In this document: positions 11,146 to 22,624 of the stretch, in pieces
Numbering within the stretch: position 1 is the first letter of the stretch
Layout of the letters: each line of letters begins with the position of its first letter
Assembly (NCBI RefSeq): GCF_039908635.1
Contig: NZ_CP150918.1
Coordinates: 1,054,001 to 1,118,000 of the forward strand
Source: Pseudomonas purpurea
GTDB lineage: Bacteria; Pseudomonadota; Gammaproteobacteria; Pseudomonadales; Pseudomonadaceae
Reading direction: 5' to 3'
Length of the DNA stretch: 64,000 bases
Notes under the pieces: model-generated
The model's database searches: none
Seen by the model: the letters and a program-made list of their open reading frames with translations, nothing else
What the model was told of the DNA's origin: nothing
Program-made: the position numbers and the translations under genes

Positions 11146-11781
11146 ATGTTGACCATCGCACTGTCCAAGGGCCGCATCCTTGACGACACCCTGCCGCTTC
11201 TGGCTGAAGCGGGCATCGTGCCGACCGAGAATCCGGACAAGAGCCGCAAGCTGATCATCCCCACGACCCAGGCCGATGTGCGCTTGCTGATCGTGCGCGC
11301 CACCGATGTGCCGACCTATGTCGAGCATGGTGCCGCTGACCTGGGCGTCGCCGGTAAAGATGTGCTGATGGAATACGGTGGCCAGGGTCTGTACGAGCCG
11401 CTGGATCTGCAGATTGCCCAGTGCAAGCTGATGACCGCCGGTAAAGTCGGTGCAATCGAGCCCAAGGGCCGTCTGCGCATCGCCACCAAGTTCGTCAATG
11501 TGGCCAAGCGTTACTACGCCGAGCAGGGCCGTCAGGTCGACATCATCAAGCTGTACGGCTCGATGGAGCTGGCGCCGTTGATCGGTCTGGCAGACAAGAT
11601 CATCGACGTGGTCGACACCGGTAACACGCTGCGGGCCAACGGCCTGGAGCCACAGGATTTCATTGCTGCCATCAGTTCCCGACTGATCGTCAACAAGGCT
11701 TCGATGAAAATGCAGCACGCCCGTATCCAGGCACTGATCGACACCCTGCGCAAAGCAGTGGAGTCGCGACACCGCGGTTGA
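11146..11781 (+). CDS. hisG: ATP phosphoribosyltransferase, short form HisG
   Basis: HisG condenses ATP and PRPP in the first step of histidine synthesis. At 211 residues this is the short form, which lacks the C-terminal regulatory domain and works with the HisRS-like subunit HisZ (not in this window). The start [19 protein letters not shown] and the PRPP-binding motif [13 protein letters not shown] are clear. HisD and hisC follow on the same strand. Confidence 0.97.
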   Translation: MLTIALSKGRILDDTLPLLAEAGIVPTENPDKSRKLIIPTTQADVRLLIVRATDVPTYVEHGAADLGVAGKDVLMEYGGQGLYEPLDLQIAQCKLMTAGKVGAIEPKGRLRIATKFVNVAKRYYAEQGRQVDIIKLYGSMELAPLIGLADKIIDVVDTGNTLRANGLEPQDFIAAISSRLIVNKASMKMQHARIQALIDTLRKAVESRHRG

Positions 11782-11904
11782 TTCACTCGCGCGGCCTTGA
11801 GCCGCGCCCGTCTATCCGTGTCATAGCCAATTTTCTCAGGTGCCCGCGCGAATGGACTGGTAGCTTAGGGCGCCTGAGCATTTGCCAATCTAATGAGGCC
11901 CGCT

Positions 11905-13242
11905 ATGACCGCTCCCACTTCCATTCGCCGACTCAACGCTGCTGACCCGGATTTTGCGCATCATCTGGATCATCTGCTGAGCTGGGAAAGTGTGTCTGAC
12001 GACTCGGTCAATCAGCGGGTCCTGGACATCATCAAGGCAGTGCGCGAGCGCGGCGACGCGGCGGTGGTCGAGTTCACCCAGAAGTTCGACGGCCTGCAAG
12101 TGGCCTCGATGGCCGACCTCATCCTGCCCCGTGAACGCCTCGAACTGGCCTTGACCCGGATCACCGCGCCTCAGCGCGAGGCCCTGGAAAAAGCCGCTGC
12201 TCGCGTGCGCAGCTACCACGAAAAGCAGAAACAGGACTCCTGGAGCTACACCGAAGCCGATGGCACGGTGCTGGGCCAGAAAGTCACGCCGCTGGACCGC
12301 GCAGGCCTGTACGTGCCGGGTGGCAAGGCGTCGTACCCGTCCTCGGTGCTGATGAATGCGATTCCGGCCAAGGTTGCCGGTGTGACCGAAGTGGTCATGG
12401 TGGTGCCGACGCCTCGCGGTGAAGTCAACGAACTGGTGCTGGCGGCCGCGTGCATTGCCGGCGTCGACCGGGTGTTCACCATCGGTGGCGCCCAGGCCGT
12501 TGCGGCGCTGGCCTACGGCACCGAAAGCGTGCCGAAGGTCGATAAAGTTGTCGGCCCCGGCAACATTTATGTCGCCACCGCCAAGCGCCACGTATTTGGC
12601 CAGGTTGGTATCGACATGATCGCCGGCCCTTCGGAAATCCTCGTGGTGTGCGACGGCCAGACCGATCCGGACTGGATCGCCATGGACCTGTTCTCCCAGG
12701 CCGAACACGACGAAGACGCCCAGGCGATTCTGGTCAGCCCCGATGCCGGGTTCCTCGACAAGGTGGCGGCGAGCATCGCCAAACTGCTGCCAACCATGGA
12801 ACGCGCCGAGATCATCGAAACTTCGATCAACGGCCGTGGCGCGCTGATTCAGGTGCGCGACATGCAACAAGCCATTGACGTGGCCAACCGCATTGCGCCG
12901 GAACACCTGGAGTTGTCTGTCGCTGATCCGCAAGCCTGGTTGCCGCAGATCCGCCACGCGGGTGCGATCTTCATGGGCCGCCACACGTCCGAGGCGCTGG
13001 GCGATTACTGCGCCGGTCCGAACCACGTGCTGCCGACTTCCGGCACGGCGCGTTTCTCCTCGCCGCTGGGGGTTTATGACTTCCAGAAACGTTCGTCGAT
13101 TATCTTCTGCTCCGAGCAGGGGGCGTCGGAACTGGGCAAGACCGCGTCCGTGCTGGCCCGTGGCGAGTCGCTGACCGCCCACGCTCGCAGCGCCGAATAC
13201 CGCATCGTTGACCAAGACTTTCTTCGAGGGCAGGGGGAATGA
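11905..13242 (+). CDS. hisD: Histidinol dehydrogenase HisD
   Basis: HisD carries out the last two oxidations of histidine synthesis, L-histidinol to L-histidine, using NAD and zinc. From the ATG at 11905 it has 445 residues. Visible features are the glycine-rich [18 protein letters not shown], the signature around [24 protein letters not shown], and the zinc/catalytic region [11 protein letters not shown] and APEHLEL. GAGG at 11896-11899 sits correctly for 11905, so it is preferred over the in-frame ATG at 11893. Its end overlaps the start region of hisC. Confidence 0.97.
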   Translation: MTAPTSIRRLNAADPDFAHHLDHLLSWESVSDDSVNQRVLDIIKAVRERGDAAVVEFTQKFDGLQVASMADLILPRERLELALTRITAPQREALEKAAARVRSYHEKQKQDSWSYTEADGTVLGQKVTPLDRAGLYVPGGKASYPSSVLMNAIPAKVAGVTEVVMVVPTPRGEVNELVLAAACIAGVDRVFTIGGAQAVAALAYGTESVPKVDKVVGPGNIYVATAKRHVFGQVGIDMIAGPSEILVVCDGQTDPDWIAMDLFSQAEHDEDAQAILVSPDAGFLDKVAASIAKLLPTMERAEIIETSINGRGALIQVRDMQQAIDVANRIAPEHLELSVADPQAWLPQIRHAGAIFMGRHTSEALGDYCAGPNHVLPTSGTARFSSPLGVYDFQKRSSIIFCSEQGASELGKTASVLARGESLTAHARSAEYRIVDQDFLRGQGE

Positions 13243-13244
13243 AC

Positions 13245-14297
13245 ATGAGTAAATTCTGGAGCCCGTTCGTCAAGGATCTGGTGCCGTACGTGCCGGGCGA
13301 GCAGCCGAAACTGGCGAAGCTGGTCAAACTCAACACCAACGAAAACCCTTACGGTCCATCGCCCAAGGCACTGGCGGCGATGCAAACCGAACTCAACGAC
13401 AACCTGCGCCTGTACCCAGACCCTAACAGCGACCTGCTCAAGCAGGCGGTGGCCCGGTATTACGGGGTGCAGGGCAACCAGGTGTTCCTCGGCAACGGTT
13501 CCGATGAAGTGCTGGCGCACATTTTTCACGGCTTGCTGCAACACGATAAGCCGCTGTTGTTCCCGGACATCAGCTACAGCTTTTATCCGGTGTATTGCGG
13601 CTTGTACGGCATTTCCTTCGACGCGGTGCCGCTGGACGATCAGTTCCAGATTCGCGTCGCAGACTATGCCAAGCCAAACGGCGGGATTATTTTCCCTAAC
13701 CCGAATGCTCCCACCGGTTGCCTGTTGGCGCTGGATGCCGTGGAGCAGATCCTCAAGGCCAGCCCGGATTCGGTGGTGGTGGTCGATGAAGCCTACATCG
13801 ACTTCGGCGGCGAGACGGCGATCAGCCTGGTGGACCGTTACCCGAACCTGCTGGTGACCCAGACCTTGTCCAAGTCGCGCTCGCTGGCCGGTTTGCGCGT
13901 GGGGCTGGCGGTCGGTCATCCGGACCTGATCGAGGCGCTGGAGCGGATCAAGAACAGCTTCAACTCTTATCCGCTGGATCGCCTGGCCATCGTTGGCGCG
14001 GCGGCGGCGTTTGATGATCGCGAGTACTTTGAAAAGACCTGCCAACGCGTGATCGACAGTCGTGAGCATGTGGTCGAGCAGTTGCAGGAGAAGGGCTTTG
14101 AAGTGCTGCCGTCGGCGGCGAACTTCATCTTCACTCGTCACCCGCAGCATGACGCGGCAGGCCTGGCGGCGAAGTTGCGCGAGCAAGGCGTGATCGTGCG
14201 GCACTTCAAACAGGAGCGGATTGCCCAATTCCTGCGTATCTCCATCGGCACGCCAGAGCAGAATCAGGCACTGATCGACGGTTTGGGCGAGCTCTGA
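13245..14297 (+). CDS. hisC: Histidinol-phosphate aminotransferase HisC
   Basis: HisC is a fold-type I PLP aminotransferase converting imidazole acetol phosphate to histidinol phosphate. From [19 protein letters not shown] it has 350 residues. Family marks include [11 protein letters not shown], the aspartate motif [11 protein letters not shown], and the PLP lysine in [14 protein letters not shown]. The AGGGGG motif at 13232-13237 fits the ATG at 13245 better than the one at 13239, which overlaps the hisD stop. Either start is plausible. Confidence 0.96.
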   Translation: MSKFWSPFVKDLVPYVPGEQPKLAKLVKLNTNENPYGPSPKALAAMQTELNDNLRLYPDPNSDLLKQAVARYYGVQGNQVFLGNGSDEVLAHIFHGLLQHDKPLLFPDISYSFYPVYCGLYGISFDAVPLDDQFQIRVADYAKPNGGIIFPNPNAPTGCLLALDAVEQILKASPDSVVVVDEAYIDFGGETAISLVDRYPNLLVTQTLSKSRSLAGLRVGLAVGHPDLIEALERIKNSFNSYPLDRLAIVGAAAAFDDREYFEKTCQRVIDSREHVVEQLQEKGFEVLPSAANFIFTRHPQHDAAGLAAKLREQGVIVRHFKQERIAQFLRISIGTPEQNQALIDGLGEL

Positions 14298-14305
14298 ATT
14301 GCCTT

Positions 14306-14395
14306 CGCGAGCAAGCCCGCTCCCACATTTTATCTCTGGTGTTCACAGATCATGTGTTCACCGAAGATCCGGTGTGGGAGCGGGCTTGCTCGCGA
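14306..14395. repeat. REP inverted pair (BIME-like)
   Basis: CGCGAGCAAGCCCGCTCCCA (from 14306) and its complement TGGGAGCGGGCTTGCTCGCG (ending about 14395) face each other across about 45 bases between hisC and the convergent DUF4198 gene. Each arm has its own internal GAGCAAGC/GCTTGCTC-like symmetry. This is a typical Pseudomonas REP doublet. It may act as a transcript-end structure for the convergent genes. Confidence 0.9.
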
Positions 14396-14419
14396 ATGGG
14401 GCGCCACCGACTTCAAGTC

Positions 14420-15148
14420 TTACTCGTGATGCGGCTCGCCCAGGAACGTCAGCGAACTGAACAGCCCGCGACTGCTCACCTCAGGGCTGTCCTTCACCGG
14501 CACTTCGACCTGCGCGGCAATCACATTCAACCCTTCATTACGCACCAACACCTGTGCCCGACCTTCAGCATCGGTTTCCGTGCTCAGGGTGTTCGGCGCG
14601 TTGCGATAGTCGCCGATCAACTTCACACCCGCCGCCGGTTTGCCATCGAGCAGCACCCGCACCGGCAATGATTTGCCCGGGCCGACGGTCAGTGGGTCCA
14701 CCTCCGGCAAGATCAGCAATTTGATCTGATCAAGTGCAGGCAGTTTCGCCCCCGGTTGATAAATCGCCAGGCTGTACTTGAAGGTCTGGGTCGACTCGAT
14801 AGCGCCCGGTACTTTGCTGCGGCCCTGATTGATCCACTTTTTGTCGGCGGTTTGCGACCACATGCCGTTATCCAGCGCAACCGCCAGAATTGCCGGTGGT
14901 TTGAGCGGTTGCAGGCGAGCGTGATCCACTAAACGTTGCACGGTGACCGGAATCATCTTGCCGCTGACGTCATACGCCCAGGCACCGCTGATCTTTCGGG
15001 CTTTGTAGGCATTGTCTTCGGCGCCATGGCCGTAAATGACTTCAATGTTGCCGCGACGTTGCTCGGTCCACAGGCCATGGGCACTGACTTGAGCGGCGAA
15101 CAGCGCACTGAACAGCCCCAGCAGGGCCAGTGATTTTGCGTGATGCAT
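14420..15148 (-). CDS. DUF4198 periplasmic protein, putative metal binding
   Basis: The 242-residue product has a clear signal peptide (MHHAKSLALLGLFSALFAAQ, cut after SA) that would leave a mature protein starting HGLWTEQRRG, with histidine at its N-terminus. The body resembles DUF4198, a family associated with nickel/cobalt uptake components and periplasmic metal proteins, and ends GEPHHE. The ATG at 15148 follows AAGGACG and lies 12 bases after the stop of a TonB-dependent receptor gene, so the two likely form one operon. A role in metal or metal-chelate uptake is inferred from this pairing. The exact ligand is unknown. Confidence 0.75.
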   Translation of the reverse strand: MHHAKSLALLGLFSALFAAQVSAHGLWTEQRRGNIEVIYGHGAEDNAYKARKISGAWAYDVSGKMIPVTVQRLVDHARLQPLKPPAILAVALDNGMWSQTADKKWINQGRSKVPGAIESTQTFKYSLAIYQPGAKLPALDQIKLLILPEVDPLTVGPGKSLPVRVLLDGKPAAGVKLIGDYRNAPNTLSTETDAEGRAQVLVRNEGLNVIAAQVEVPVKDSPEVSSRGLFSSLTFLGEPHHE

Positions 15149-15160
15149 GGTGACGTCCTT

Positions 15161-17267
15161 TTACAGGTTGAGTGTCAGGCTGACGGTGAAATTGCGCGGT
15201 TCGCCGGGGTTGACCCAGTAGTTGCTGTAAGAGCGTTCGTAGTATTTCTCGTCGAAAAGGTTGTTCAGGTTCAGCCCCACGGTGACGTTGTCACTGGCCT
15301 TGTAATGGGCCAGCAGGTCGACGGTGTGGTAGGGCCGGCAGCTCGAAATCACTGCCGGCTTCGCCCGAGCGATCTCCGACATAGGTGTACGCCGCGCCGA
15401 CATCTGAGCCCCGCAGGTGGCCATCCTGAAACTCATAAACACCCAGCAGGCTGCCGCTGCGCTTGGCCACGCCAAGAATCCTGCTGCCGCTGGGGATGGT
15501 TTTGTCACCTTGCGTGACCTCGGCGTCGAGGTAGGCGAACGCGCCAATGACGCGCACCGCGTCAGTCAGTTGCCCGCTCAGTTGCAGGTCGAAGCCCTGG
15601 CTGCGGGCCTTGCCCATGGCGCGCTGGGTATCGGTGGCGGGGTCGAGGGCGAGGACGTTTTCTTTTTCGATGTGGAAGGCGGCGAGGGTGCTGCTCAGGC
15701 GATCATCGAACCATTCGCTTTTGAGGCCGACCTCGTAGCCCACGCCTTCTTCCGGATCGAAGGACTTACCGGCAGCGTCCAGGCCGTTGTTCGGTTTGAA
15801 CGAGGTCGAGGCGTTGGCGAACAGCCCGTGTTGCGGCGTCAGTTGGTAGAGCAGGCCGGCGCGTTGGGTCAGCGCGTCGTGGTTCTGTCGGGTGCGGGCA
15901 TTGAGGTTGTGATCGTCGATGGTTTGTTCGAAGTGTTCGAAACGCACACCCAGCATGCCGCGCAGCTTGTCGGTAAATACGATCTGGTCCTGAAGGTTCA
16001 GGGCCTGGCTTTGCACCTGCTCGAAAAAGTCCGGTCCCGAGCGTTTACCGTCAGGTTTTGGTTGGCCGTAGATCGGGTGGTAAATGTCGATGGCATAAGG
16101 GCCACCGGCAATGGTGGTGACCCGCTCATTCTTGCGGAAATTCTCGTACTCGCCGCCGATCAGCAGCTCATGTTGCCAACTACCAAGGTCGAACAGGCCG
16201 TGCAGTTCAAGTTGCGTGATGCTGTCGTGCCAACGGGTATCGCGCTCGCGGTAGCGGCGGTTGACCGTGTGTTGATCTGCGTTCAGCGGGCGGTTTTCCG
16301 AAGCGTTGCCCCAGAGTTTGCCTTCCTTGTAGTGGCTGGCCAGGCGAAGTTTCCAGGCATCGTTGAGGTGATGTTCGAGCGTGGCCTGAAGCAAATTGTT
16401 GTGGTTGTCGATGTTGCCGTCGTTGGGCTCGCCGAGGAAGGTCGAGCGCGAGACGCCGCTCCAGGTGTTATTCGGCGCGACGATGCCACGATCGAACGTG
16501 GAACTGTGGCGCACGATTTCGCTTTCCACCAACAGACGGGTGTCGGGATTGAGCTGCCAACTGAGCGACGGTGCGACGAACACACGCTGGCTGTCGACGT
16601 GATCGCGAAAGCTGTGGTTGTCTTCAACCGCCAGGTTGACCCGTGACAGCACATCGCCTTGCGCGTCGAGCGGGGTGTTGACGTCCAGCGCGGTGCGGTA
16701 GCGGTCCCAACTGCCAGCGCTGGTTTGCAGGGTGGTGAACGCCTCGGGCTGAGGCTTTTTGGTGACGATGTTCACCGTGCCGCCCGGATCGCCGCGACCG
16801 TAGAGGCTGGCGGCCGGGCCTTTGAGCACTTCGATGCGCTCGATGTTGGCGGCGTCCGGGGTGCTCGGGTAACCACGGTTGGCGCTGAAACCGTCCTTGT
16901 AGAACTCCGAGGTGGTGAAGCCGCGCACGCTGTATTCATACAACGTCAGGCCGCCGAAATTGTTTTGCTTCGACACGCCGCCGGCAAACTCCAGGGCGCG
17001 CTCGACGTTGCTGCTGCCCAGGTCCTTGAGCACGCTGGCGGGGATCACGCTGACGGATTGCGGGATGTCGCGGATGGCGGTGTCGGTTTTGGTCGCGCTG
17101 GCAGATCGCGTGGCCCGATAGCCTTTCACCGGATCGCTGGCGGATTCGTAGTCGGAGGTGACGCTGATAGCGTCCAGTTCAAGGGTTTTGGATTCTTCGG
17201 CGAAGATTGGATCTGCGAGCAGGCCCAGGGCCAGGCCTGCCAGAGATACCATTTTGCGAGACGGCAT
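15161..17267 (-). pseudogene. TonB-dependent siderophore-type receptor, reading frame broken once
   Basis: This outer-membrane receptor has a signal peptide (MPSRKMVSLAGLALGLLADP), a plug domain (about residues 45-160, IPQSVSVIPASVLKDLG, GGTVNIVTKKP) and a 22-strand barrel. It lacks the N-terminal signalling domain of FpvA-type receptors. The frame from 17267 runs to GSDFELPALPHRRP near 15330. The true C-terminus, YHTVDLLAHYKAS to FTVSLTLNL, is in the next frame and ends at 15161. Removing one C of CCC (GGG at 15332-15334 on the plus strand) restores FELPAYHTV and an intact protein of about 701 residues. Sequencing error is as likely as real decay. It is followed by a DUF4198 gene. Confidence 0.85.
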
Positions 17268-17305
17268 GAGATCGTTCCAATAGCGATATTGAAACAATAT
17301 AACAT

Positions 17306-17324
17306 GCCTAATGAGAATGTATGC
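17306..17324. promoter_or_regulatory. Weak Fur-box-like sequence upstream of the receptor gene
   Basis: The segment GCCTAATGAGAATGTATGC, about 40 bases upstream of the receptor start, contains AATGAGAAT, a common half of pseudomonad Fur sites. It matches the 19-base consensus at only about half the positions. Iron control is plausible for a TonB-dependent receptor but the site alone is weak evidence. Confidence 0.25.
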
Positions 17325-17353
17325 CTTTAGCCCGGTATCACCCGGGCCAGGGC

Positions 17354-18508
<1,155 letters not shown>

Positions 18509-18610
18509 TGAGCAAATCCTGGGAGGTTACGGAGGGCCGAAGACGGCCCATAATGTGGCGCATTATACGAGGCCGCGCGCGCCTCTGAACGGGATATTTA
18601 GGAGTCTTTC

Positions 18611-19369
18611 ATGGCCGTTGCCTTGAGTACGCTGGTTGAAGAAGCGGATCGTTACCTTGGCAGTTCGCGGATCGCCGACTATTGCCCCAACGGCCTGCAG
18701 GTCGAAGGCCGGCCGCAGGTGCTGCGTATCGTCAGCGGCGTGACCGCCAGCCAGGCGCTGCTGGATGCCGCGGTCGAAGCCAAGGCCGATCTGGTGCTGG
18801 TGCACCACGGCTACTTCTGGAAAGGCGAGAACCCCTGCGTCACCGGTATGAAGCAGCGTAGGCTCAAAACCCTGCTCAAGCACGACATCAGCCTGCTGGC
18901 CTACCACTTGCCGCTGGATTTGCACCCGGACGTGGGCAACAACGTACAGTTGGCCCGCCAGTTGGACATCACCGTCGAAGGCCCGCTGGACCCGGACAAC
19001 CCCAAAGTGGTGGGCATGGTCGGTTCACTCGCCGAGCCGATGACACCCCGCGACTTCGCCCGCCATGTGCAGGAAGTCATGGGTCGCGAGCCCTTGCTGA
19101 TCGAGGGCAGCGAAATGATCCGCCGTGTCGGCTGGTGCACGGGCGGCGGCCAGGGTTACATCGATCAGGCGGTGTTGGCCGGGGTCGATCTGTACCTGAG
19201 CGGCGAAGCCTCCGAGCAAACCTTCCACAGCGCCCGGGAAAACGACATCAGTTTCATTGCCGCCGGCCATCACGCCACCGAACGCTACGGCGTGCAGGCA
19301 TTGGGCGAATACCTGGCGCGACGGTTTGCCCTTGAGCACATCTTTATCGACTGCCCGAATCCGATCTGA
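18611..19369 (+). CDS. Nif3-like dinuclear metal centre protein
   Basis: This 252-residue protein belongs to the Nif3/YbgI family, hexameric rings with a dinuclear metal site. The family resembles GTP cyclohydrolase I type IB in annotation, but its function is not settled. Likely metal ligands are in VLVHHGYFWKGE, AYHLPLDLHPDVGNN, and the C-terminal GHHATERYGVQALGEYL. GGAG lies eight bases before the ATG. It diverges from algW with about 100 bases between them. I give no pathway. Confidence 0.88.
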   Translation: MAVALSTLVEEADRYLGSSRIADYCPNGLQVEGRPQVLRIVSGVTASQALLDAAVEAKADLVLVHHGYFWKGENPCVTGMKQRRLKTLLKHDISLLAYHLPLDLHPDVGNNVQLARQLDITVEGPLDPDNPKVVGMVGSLAEPMTPRDFARHVQEVMGREPLLIEGSEMIRRVGWCTGGGQGYIDQAVLAGVDLYLSGEASEQTFHSARENDISFIAAGHHATERYGVQALGEYLARRFALEHIFIDCPNPI

Positions 19370-19382
19370 CGCAGGCATTCAA

Positions 19383-19472
19383 TGTGGGAGCGAGCTTGCT
19401 CGCGATTACGGACTGACATTCACCATGGATGTCGACTGAAACACCGTTTTCACGAGCAAGCCCGCTCCCACA
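19383..19472. repeat. REP inverted pair
   Basis: TGTGGGAGCGAGCTTGCTCG (from 19383) and CGAGCAAGCCCGCTCCCACA (to 19472) are opposed REP arms separated by about 46 bases, between the Nif3-family gene and cysD. The arms differ from those at 14306 by a few bases. Confidence 0.9.
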
Positions 19473-19616
19473 AGGACCGCGGCGCCCGAACGAGCAGGTA
19501 TATTCATATACCCTTTCGATCTAGTTGGCGGCCTGATTAGAAGAGGTCGCTGTGCTAGGATTCCTCGCTCGAACACGGCCCGCTGGCCGTTCATAAGAAA
19601 GCTTTCGTGAGTAGCC

Positions 19617-20534
19617 ATGGTCGACAAACTGACGCATCTGAAACAGCTGGAGGCGGAAAGCATCCACATCATCCGCGAGGTGGCCGCCGAGTTCGACAAC
19701 CCGGTGATGCTGTACTCCATCGGTAAAGATTCCGCCGTGATGCTGCACCTGGCACGCAAGGCATTCTTCCCCGGCAAGCTGCCGTTTCCGGTGATGCACG
19801 TCGACACTCAGTGGAAATTCCAGGAGATGTACAGCTTCCGCGACAAGATGGTCGCCGAGCTGGGCCTTGACCTGATTACCCATGTCAACCCGGACGGCGT
19901 GGCGCAAGGGATCAACCCCTTCACCCACGGCAGTGCCAAGCACACCGACATCATGAAGACCGAAGGCCTGAAACAGGCATTGGACAAGTACGGTTTCGAT
20001 GCAGCCTTCGGTGGTGCGCGCCGCGACGAAGAGAAATCCCGCGCCAAAGAGCGCGTGTACTCGTTCCGCGACAGCAAGCACCGCTGGGACCCGAAAAACC
20101 AGCGTCCGGAGCTGTGGAACGTCTACAACGGCAAGGTCAACAAGGGCGAGTCGATCCGCGTATTCCCGCTGTCGAACTGGACCGAACTGGACATCTGGCA
20201 GTACATCTACCTGGAAGGCATCCCGATCGTTCCGTTGTACTTCGCCGCCGAGCGCGACGTCATCGAGAAGAACGGCACGCTGATCATGATCGACGACGAG
20301 CGCATCCTCGAACACCTGAGCGATGAAGACAAAGCCCGCATCGTCAAAAAGAAAGTGCGTTTCCGTACCCTTGGTTGCTACCCGTTGACGGGCGCGGTGG
20401 AGTCCGAGGCCGAAAGCCTTACGGACATCATTCAGGAAATGCTCCTGACGCGAACTTCCGAGCGCCAGGGCCGAGTCATCGATCATGATGGCGCCGGCTC
20501 CATGGAAGACAAAAAACGTCAGGGTTATTTCTAA
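19617..20534 (+). CDS. cysD: Sulfate adenylyltransferase subunit 2 (CysD)
   Basis: CysD is the PP-loop subunit that adenylates sulfate with ATP to give APS, driven by GTP hydrolysis in CysN. The 305-residue protein has the PP-loop motif [16 protein letters not shown] near residue 33 and ends DKKRQGYF, as usual. It lies nine bases upstream of cysNC. The pair feeds cysteine synthesis by assimilatory sulfate reduction. Confidence 0.98.
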   Translation: MVDKLTHLKQLEAESIHIIREVAAEFDNPVMLYSIGKDSAVMLHLARKAFFPGKLPFPVMHVDTQWKFQEMYSFRDKMVAELGLDLITHVNPDGVAQGINPFTHGSAKHTDIMKTEGLKQALDKYGFDAAFGGARRDEEKSRAKERVYSFRDSKHRWDPKNQRPELWNVYNGKVNKGESIRVFPLSNWTELDIWQYIYLEGIPIVPLYFAAERDVIEKNGTLIMIDDERILEHLSDEDKARIVKKKVRFRTLGCYPLTGAVESEAESLTDIIQEMLLTRTSERQGRVIDHDGAGSMEDKKRQGYF

Positions 20535-20543
20535 GGGGTTGTC

Positions 20544-22442
20544 ATGTCGCATCAATCTGATTTGATCAGCGAGGACATCCTCGCCTACCTGGGCCAGCAC
20601 GAGCGCAAAGAGCTGCTGCGCTTTTTGACCTGCGGTAACGTCGACGACGGCAAGAGCACCCTGATCGGGCGCCTGCTGCACGACTCCAAGATGATCTACG
20701 AAGACCATCTGGAAGCCATTACCCGCGACTCGAAAAAAGTCGGCACCACCGGTGACGACATCGACCTGGCGTTGCTGGTCGACGGTTTGCAAGCCGAGCG
20801 TGAACAAGGCATCACCATCGATGTCGCGTACCGCTATTTCTCCACCGCCAAGCGCAAATTCATCATCGCCGACACGCCCGGCCATGAGCAGTACACCCGC
20901 AACATGGCCACCGGTGCGTCCACCTGTGACCTGGCGATCATCCTGGTCGATGCCCGTTACGGCGTGCAGACTCAGACCCGTCGCCACAGCTTCATTGCCT
21001 CGTTGCTGGGCATCAAGCACATCGTCGTCGCCATCAACAAGATGGACCTCAAGGACTTCGATCAGGGTGTGTTCGAGTCGATCAAGGCCGATTACCTGAA
21101 GTTCGCCGAAGGCCTGAAGATGAAGGCCACGAGCATGCACTTCGTGCCGATGTCGGCGCTCAAGGGCGACAACGTGGTGAACAAGTCCGAGCGCTCGCCG
21201 TGGTACACCGGCCAGTCGCTGATGGAAATTCTCGAGACCGTGGAAGTGGCGGGCGACCGTAACTTCACCGACCTGCGCTTCCCGGTGCAGTACGTGAACC
21301 GGCCGAACCTGAACTTCCGCGGTTTCGCCGGCACCCTGGCCAGCGGCATCGTCAAGAAGGGCGACGAGGTCGTGGTACTGCCGTCGGGCAAGAGCAGCCG
21401 CGTGAAATCCATCGTCACCTTCGAAGGTGAACTGGAGCACGCAGGTCCGGGTCAGGCTGTCACGCTGACCATGGAAGACGAAATCGACATCTCCCGCGGC
21501 GACCTGCTGGTACACGCCGACAGCGTGCCACCCGTCACCGACAGCTTTGAGGCGATGCTGGTGTGGATGGCTGAAGAGCCGATGCTGCCGGGCAAGAAGT
21601 ACGACATCAAGCGTGCCACCAGTTACGTGCCGGGTTCCATCGCCAGCATCGTCAACAAGGTCGATGTGAACACCCTGGAAGAAGGCCCGGCCAGCGCCTT
21701 GCACCTGAACGAGATCGGCAAGGTCAAGATCAGCCTCGATGCGCCGATTGCCCTCGACGGTTATGAAAGCAACCGCACCACGGGCGCCTTCATCATCATC
21801 GACCGCTTGACCAACGGCACCGTCGGCGCCGGCATGATCGTCGCGCAACCATTGGTTCATGGCAGCGCCACGCACCATGGCAAGTTGGCCCATGTAGCGA
21901 CCGAGGAGCGCGCCCAACGCTTCGGCCAGCAACCGGCCACCGTGCTGTTCAGCGGCTTGTCGGGTGCGGGCAAAAGCACGTTGGCCTATGCGGTCGAGCG
22001 CAAGCTGTTCGACATGGGCCGTGCGGTATTTGTGCTCGATGGCCAGAACCTGCGTCATGACCTGAACAAAGGTCTGCCGCAGGATCGCGCCGGGCGTACC
22101 GAGAACTGGCGCCGTGCGGCTCATGTGGCGCGTCAGTTCAACGAAGCCGGTTTGCTGACCCTCGCAGCGTTCGTTGCACCGGACGCTGAAGGTCGCGAGC
22201 AGGCCAAGGCCTTGATTGGTGACGAGCGTTTGCTGACGGTCTACGTGCAGGCTTCGCCGGCCGTGTGCGCCGAGCGTGATCCGCAAGGGCTGTACGCCGC
22301 TGCTGGCGATAACATCCCCGGCGACTCCTTCCCGTACGACGTGCCGCTGGACGCCGACCTTGTGGTCGACACCCAGTCGTTGTCGCTGGAAGAAAGCGTC
22401 AAGCAAGTGCTGGATCTGCTGCGTAAACGCGGCGCGATCTAA
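20544..22442 (+). CDS. cysNC: CysN-CysC fusion: sulfate adenylyltransferase GTPase subunit and APS kinase
   Basis: This 632-residue fusion joins the GTPase subunit of ATP sulfurylase to APS kinase, which makes PAPS. The N-terminal GTPase has G1 [16 protein letters not shown]3 DTPGHEQY and G4 NKMD, followed by elongation-factor-like beta domains (about 230-440). The APS kinase starts near residue 455 with P-loop [10 protein letters not shown] and contains [14 protein letters not shown]. Both domains look intact. The fusion is normal in pseudomonads. A strong terminator follows. Confidence 0.98.
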   Translation: MSHQSDLISEDILAYLGQHERKELLRFLTCGNVDDGKSTLIGRLLHDSKMIYEDHLEAITRDSKKVGTTGDDIDLALLVDGLQAEREQGITIDVAYRYFSTAKRKFIIADTPGHEQYTRNMATGASTCDLAIILVDARYGVQTQTRRHSFIASLLGIKHIVVAINKMDLKDFDQGVFESIKADYLKFAEGLKMKATSMHFVPMSALKGDNVVNKSERSPWYTGQSLMEILETVEVAGDRNFTDLRFPVQYVNRPNLNFRGFAGTLASGIVKKGDEVVVLPSGKSSRVKSIVTFEGELEHAGPGQAVTLTMEDEIDISRGDLLVHADSVPPVTDSFEAMLVWMAEEPMLPGKKYDIKRATSYVPGSIASIVNKVDVNTLEEGPASALHLNEIGKVKISLDAPIALDGYESNRTTGAFIIIDRLTNGTVGAGMIVAQPLVHGSATHHGKLAHVATEERAQRFGQQPATVLFSGLSGAGKSTLAYAVERKLFDMGRAVFVLDGQNLRHDLNKGLPQDRAGRTENWRRAAHVARQFNEAGLLTLAAFVAPDAEGREQAKALIGDERLLTVYVQASPAVCAERDPQGLYAAAGDNIPGDSFPYDVPLDADLVVDTQSLSLEESVKQVLDLLRKRGAI

Positions 22443-22458
22443 GCGTTAGCGAAGCATA

Positions 22459-22497
22459 AAAAACCCGCAGATGAGTGATTCATCTGCGGGTTTTTTG
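22459..22497 (+). terminator. Intrinsic terminator of cysD-cysNC
   Basis: CCCGCAGATGA and TCATCTGCGGG form an 11-base stem around GTGAT, flanked by six A and six T residues. It is 16 bases after the cysNC stop, and the flanking A/T symmetry allows activity in both directions. Confidence 0.92.
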
Positions 22498-22514
22498 TGT
22501 CCTTGAGATCGCCA

Positions 22515-22606
22515 TCGCGAGCAAGCTCGCTCCCACATGGGATCTCTGTGGGATACAAATTTTGTGTCCACTAAAAATCAACTGTGGGAGCGGGCTTGCT
22601 CGCGAT
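22515..22606. repeat. REP inverted pair
   Basis: TCGCGAGCAAGCTCGCTCCC (from 22515) and GGGAGCGGGCTTGCTCGCGA (to about 22605) are opposed REP arms between the cysNC terminator and the convergent acyltransferase gene. The two arms are not identical to one another (GCTCG versus GCCCG). Confidence 0.9.
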
Positions 22607-22624
22607 GAGGTCTGTACAGGCACC

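Noticed and set aside
15161..17267. Programmed frameshifting in the receptor gene
   Set aside because: There is no slippery heptamer or stimulator, and two unrelated genes show the same one-C signature. Sequence error or simple mutation is simpler.
17306..17324. A strong Fur box
   Set aside because: Only about half of consensus positions match; listed as weak.
19521..22406. A long open frame of 961 codons on the minus strand over cysD-cysNC
   Set aside because: It is antisense to two highly conserved genes and has no family motif; high-GC codon bias often creates such frames.
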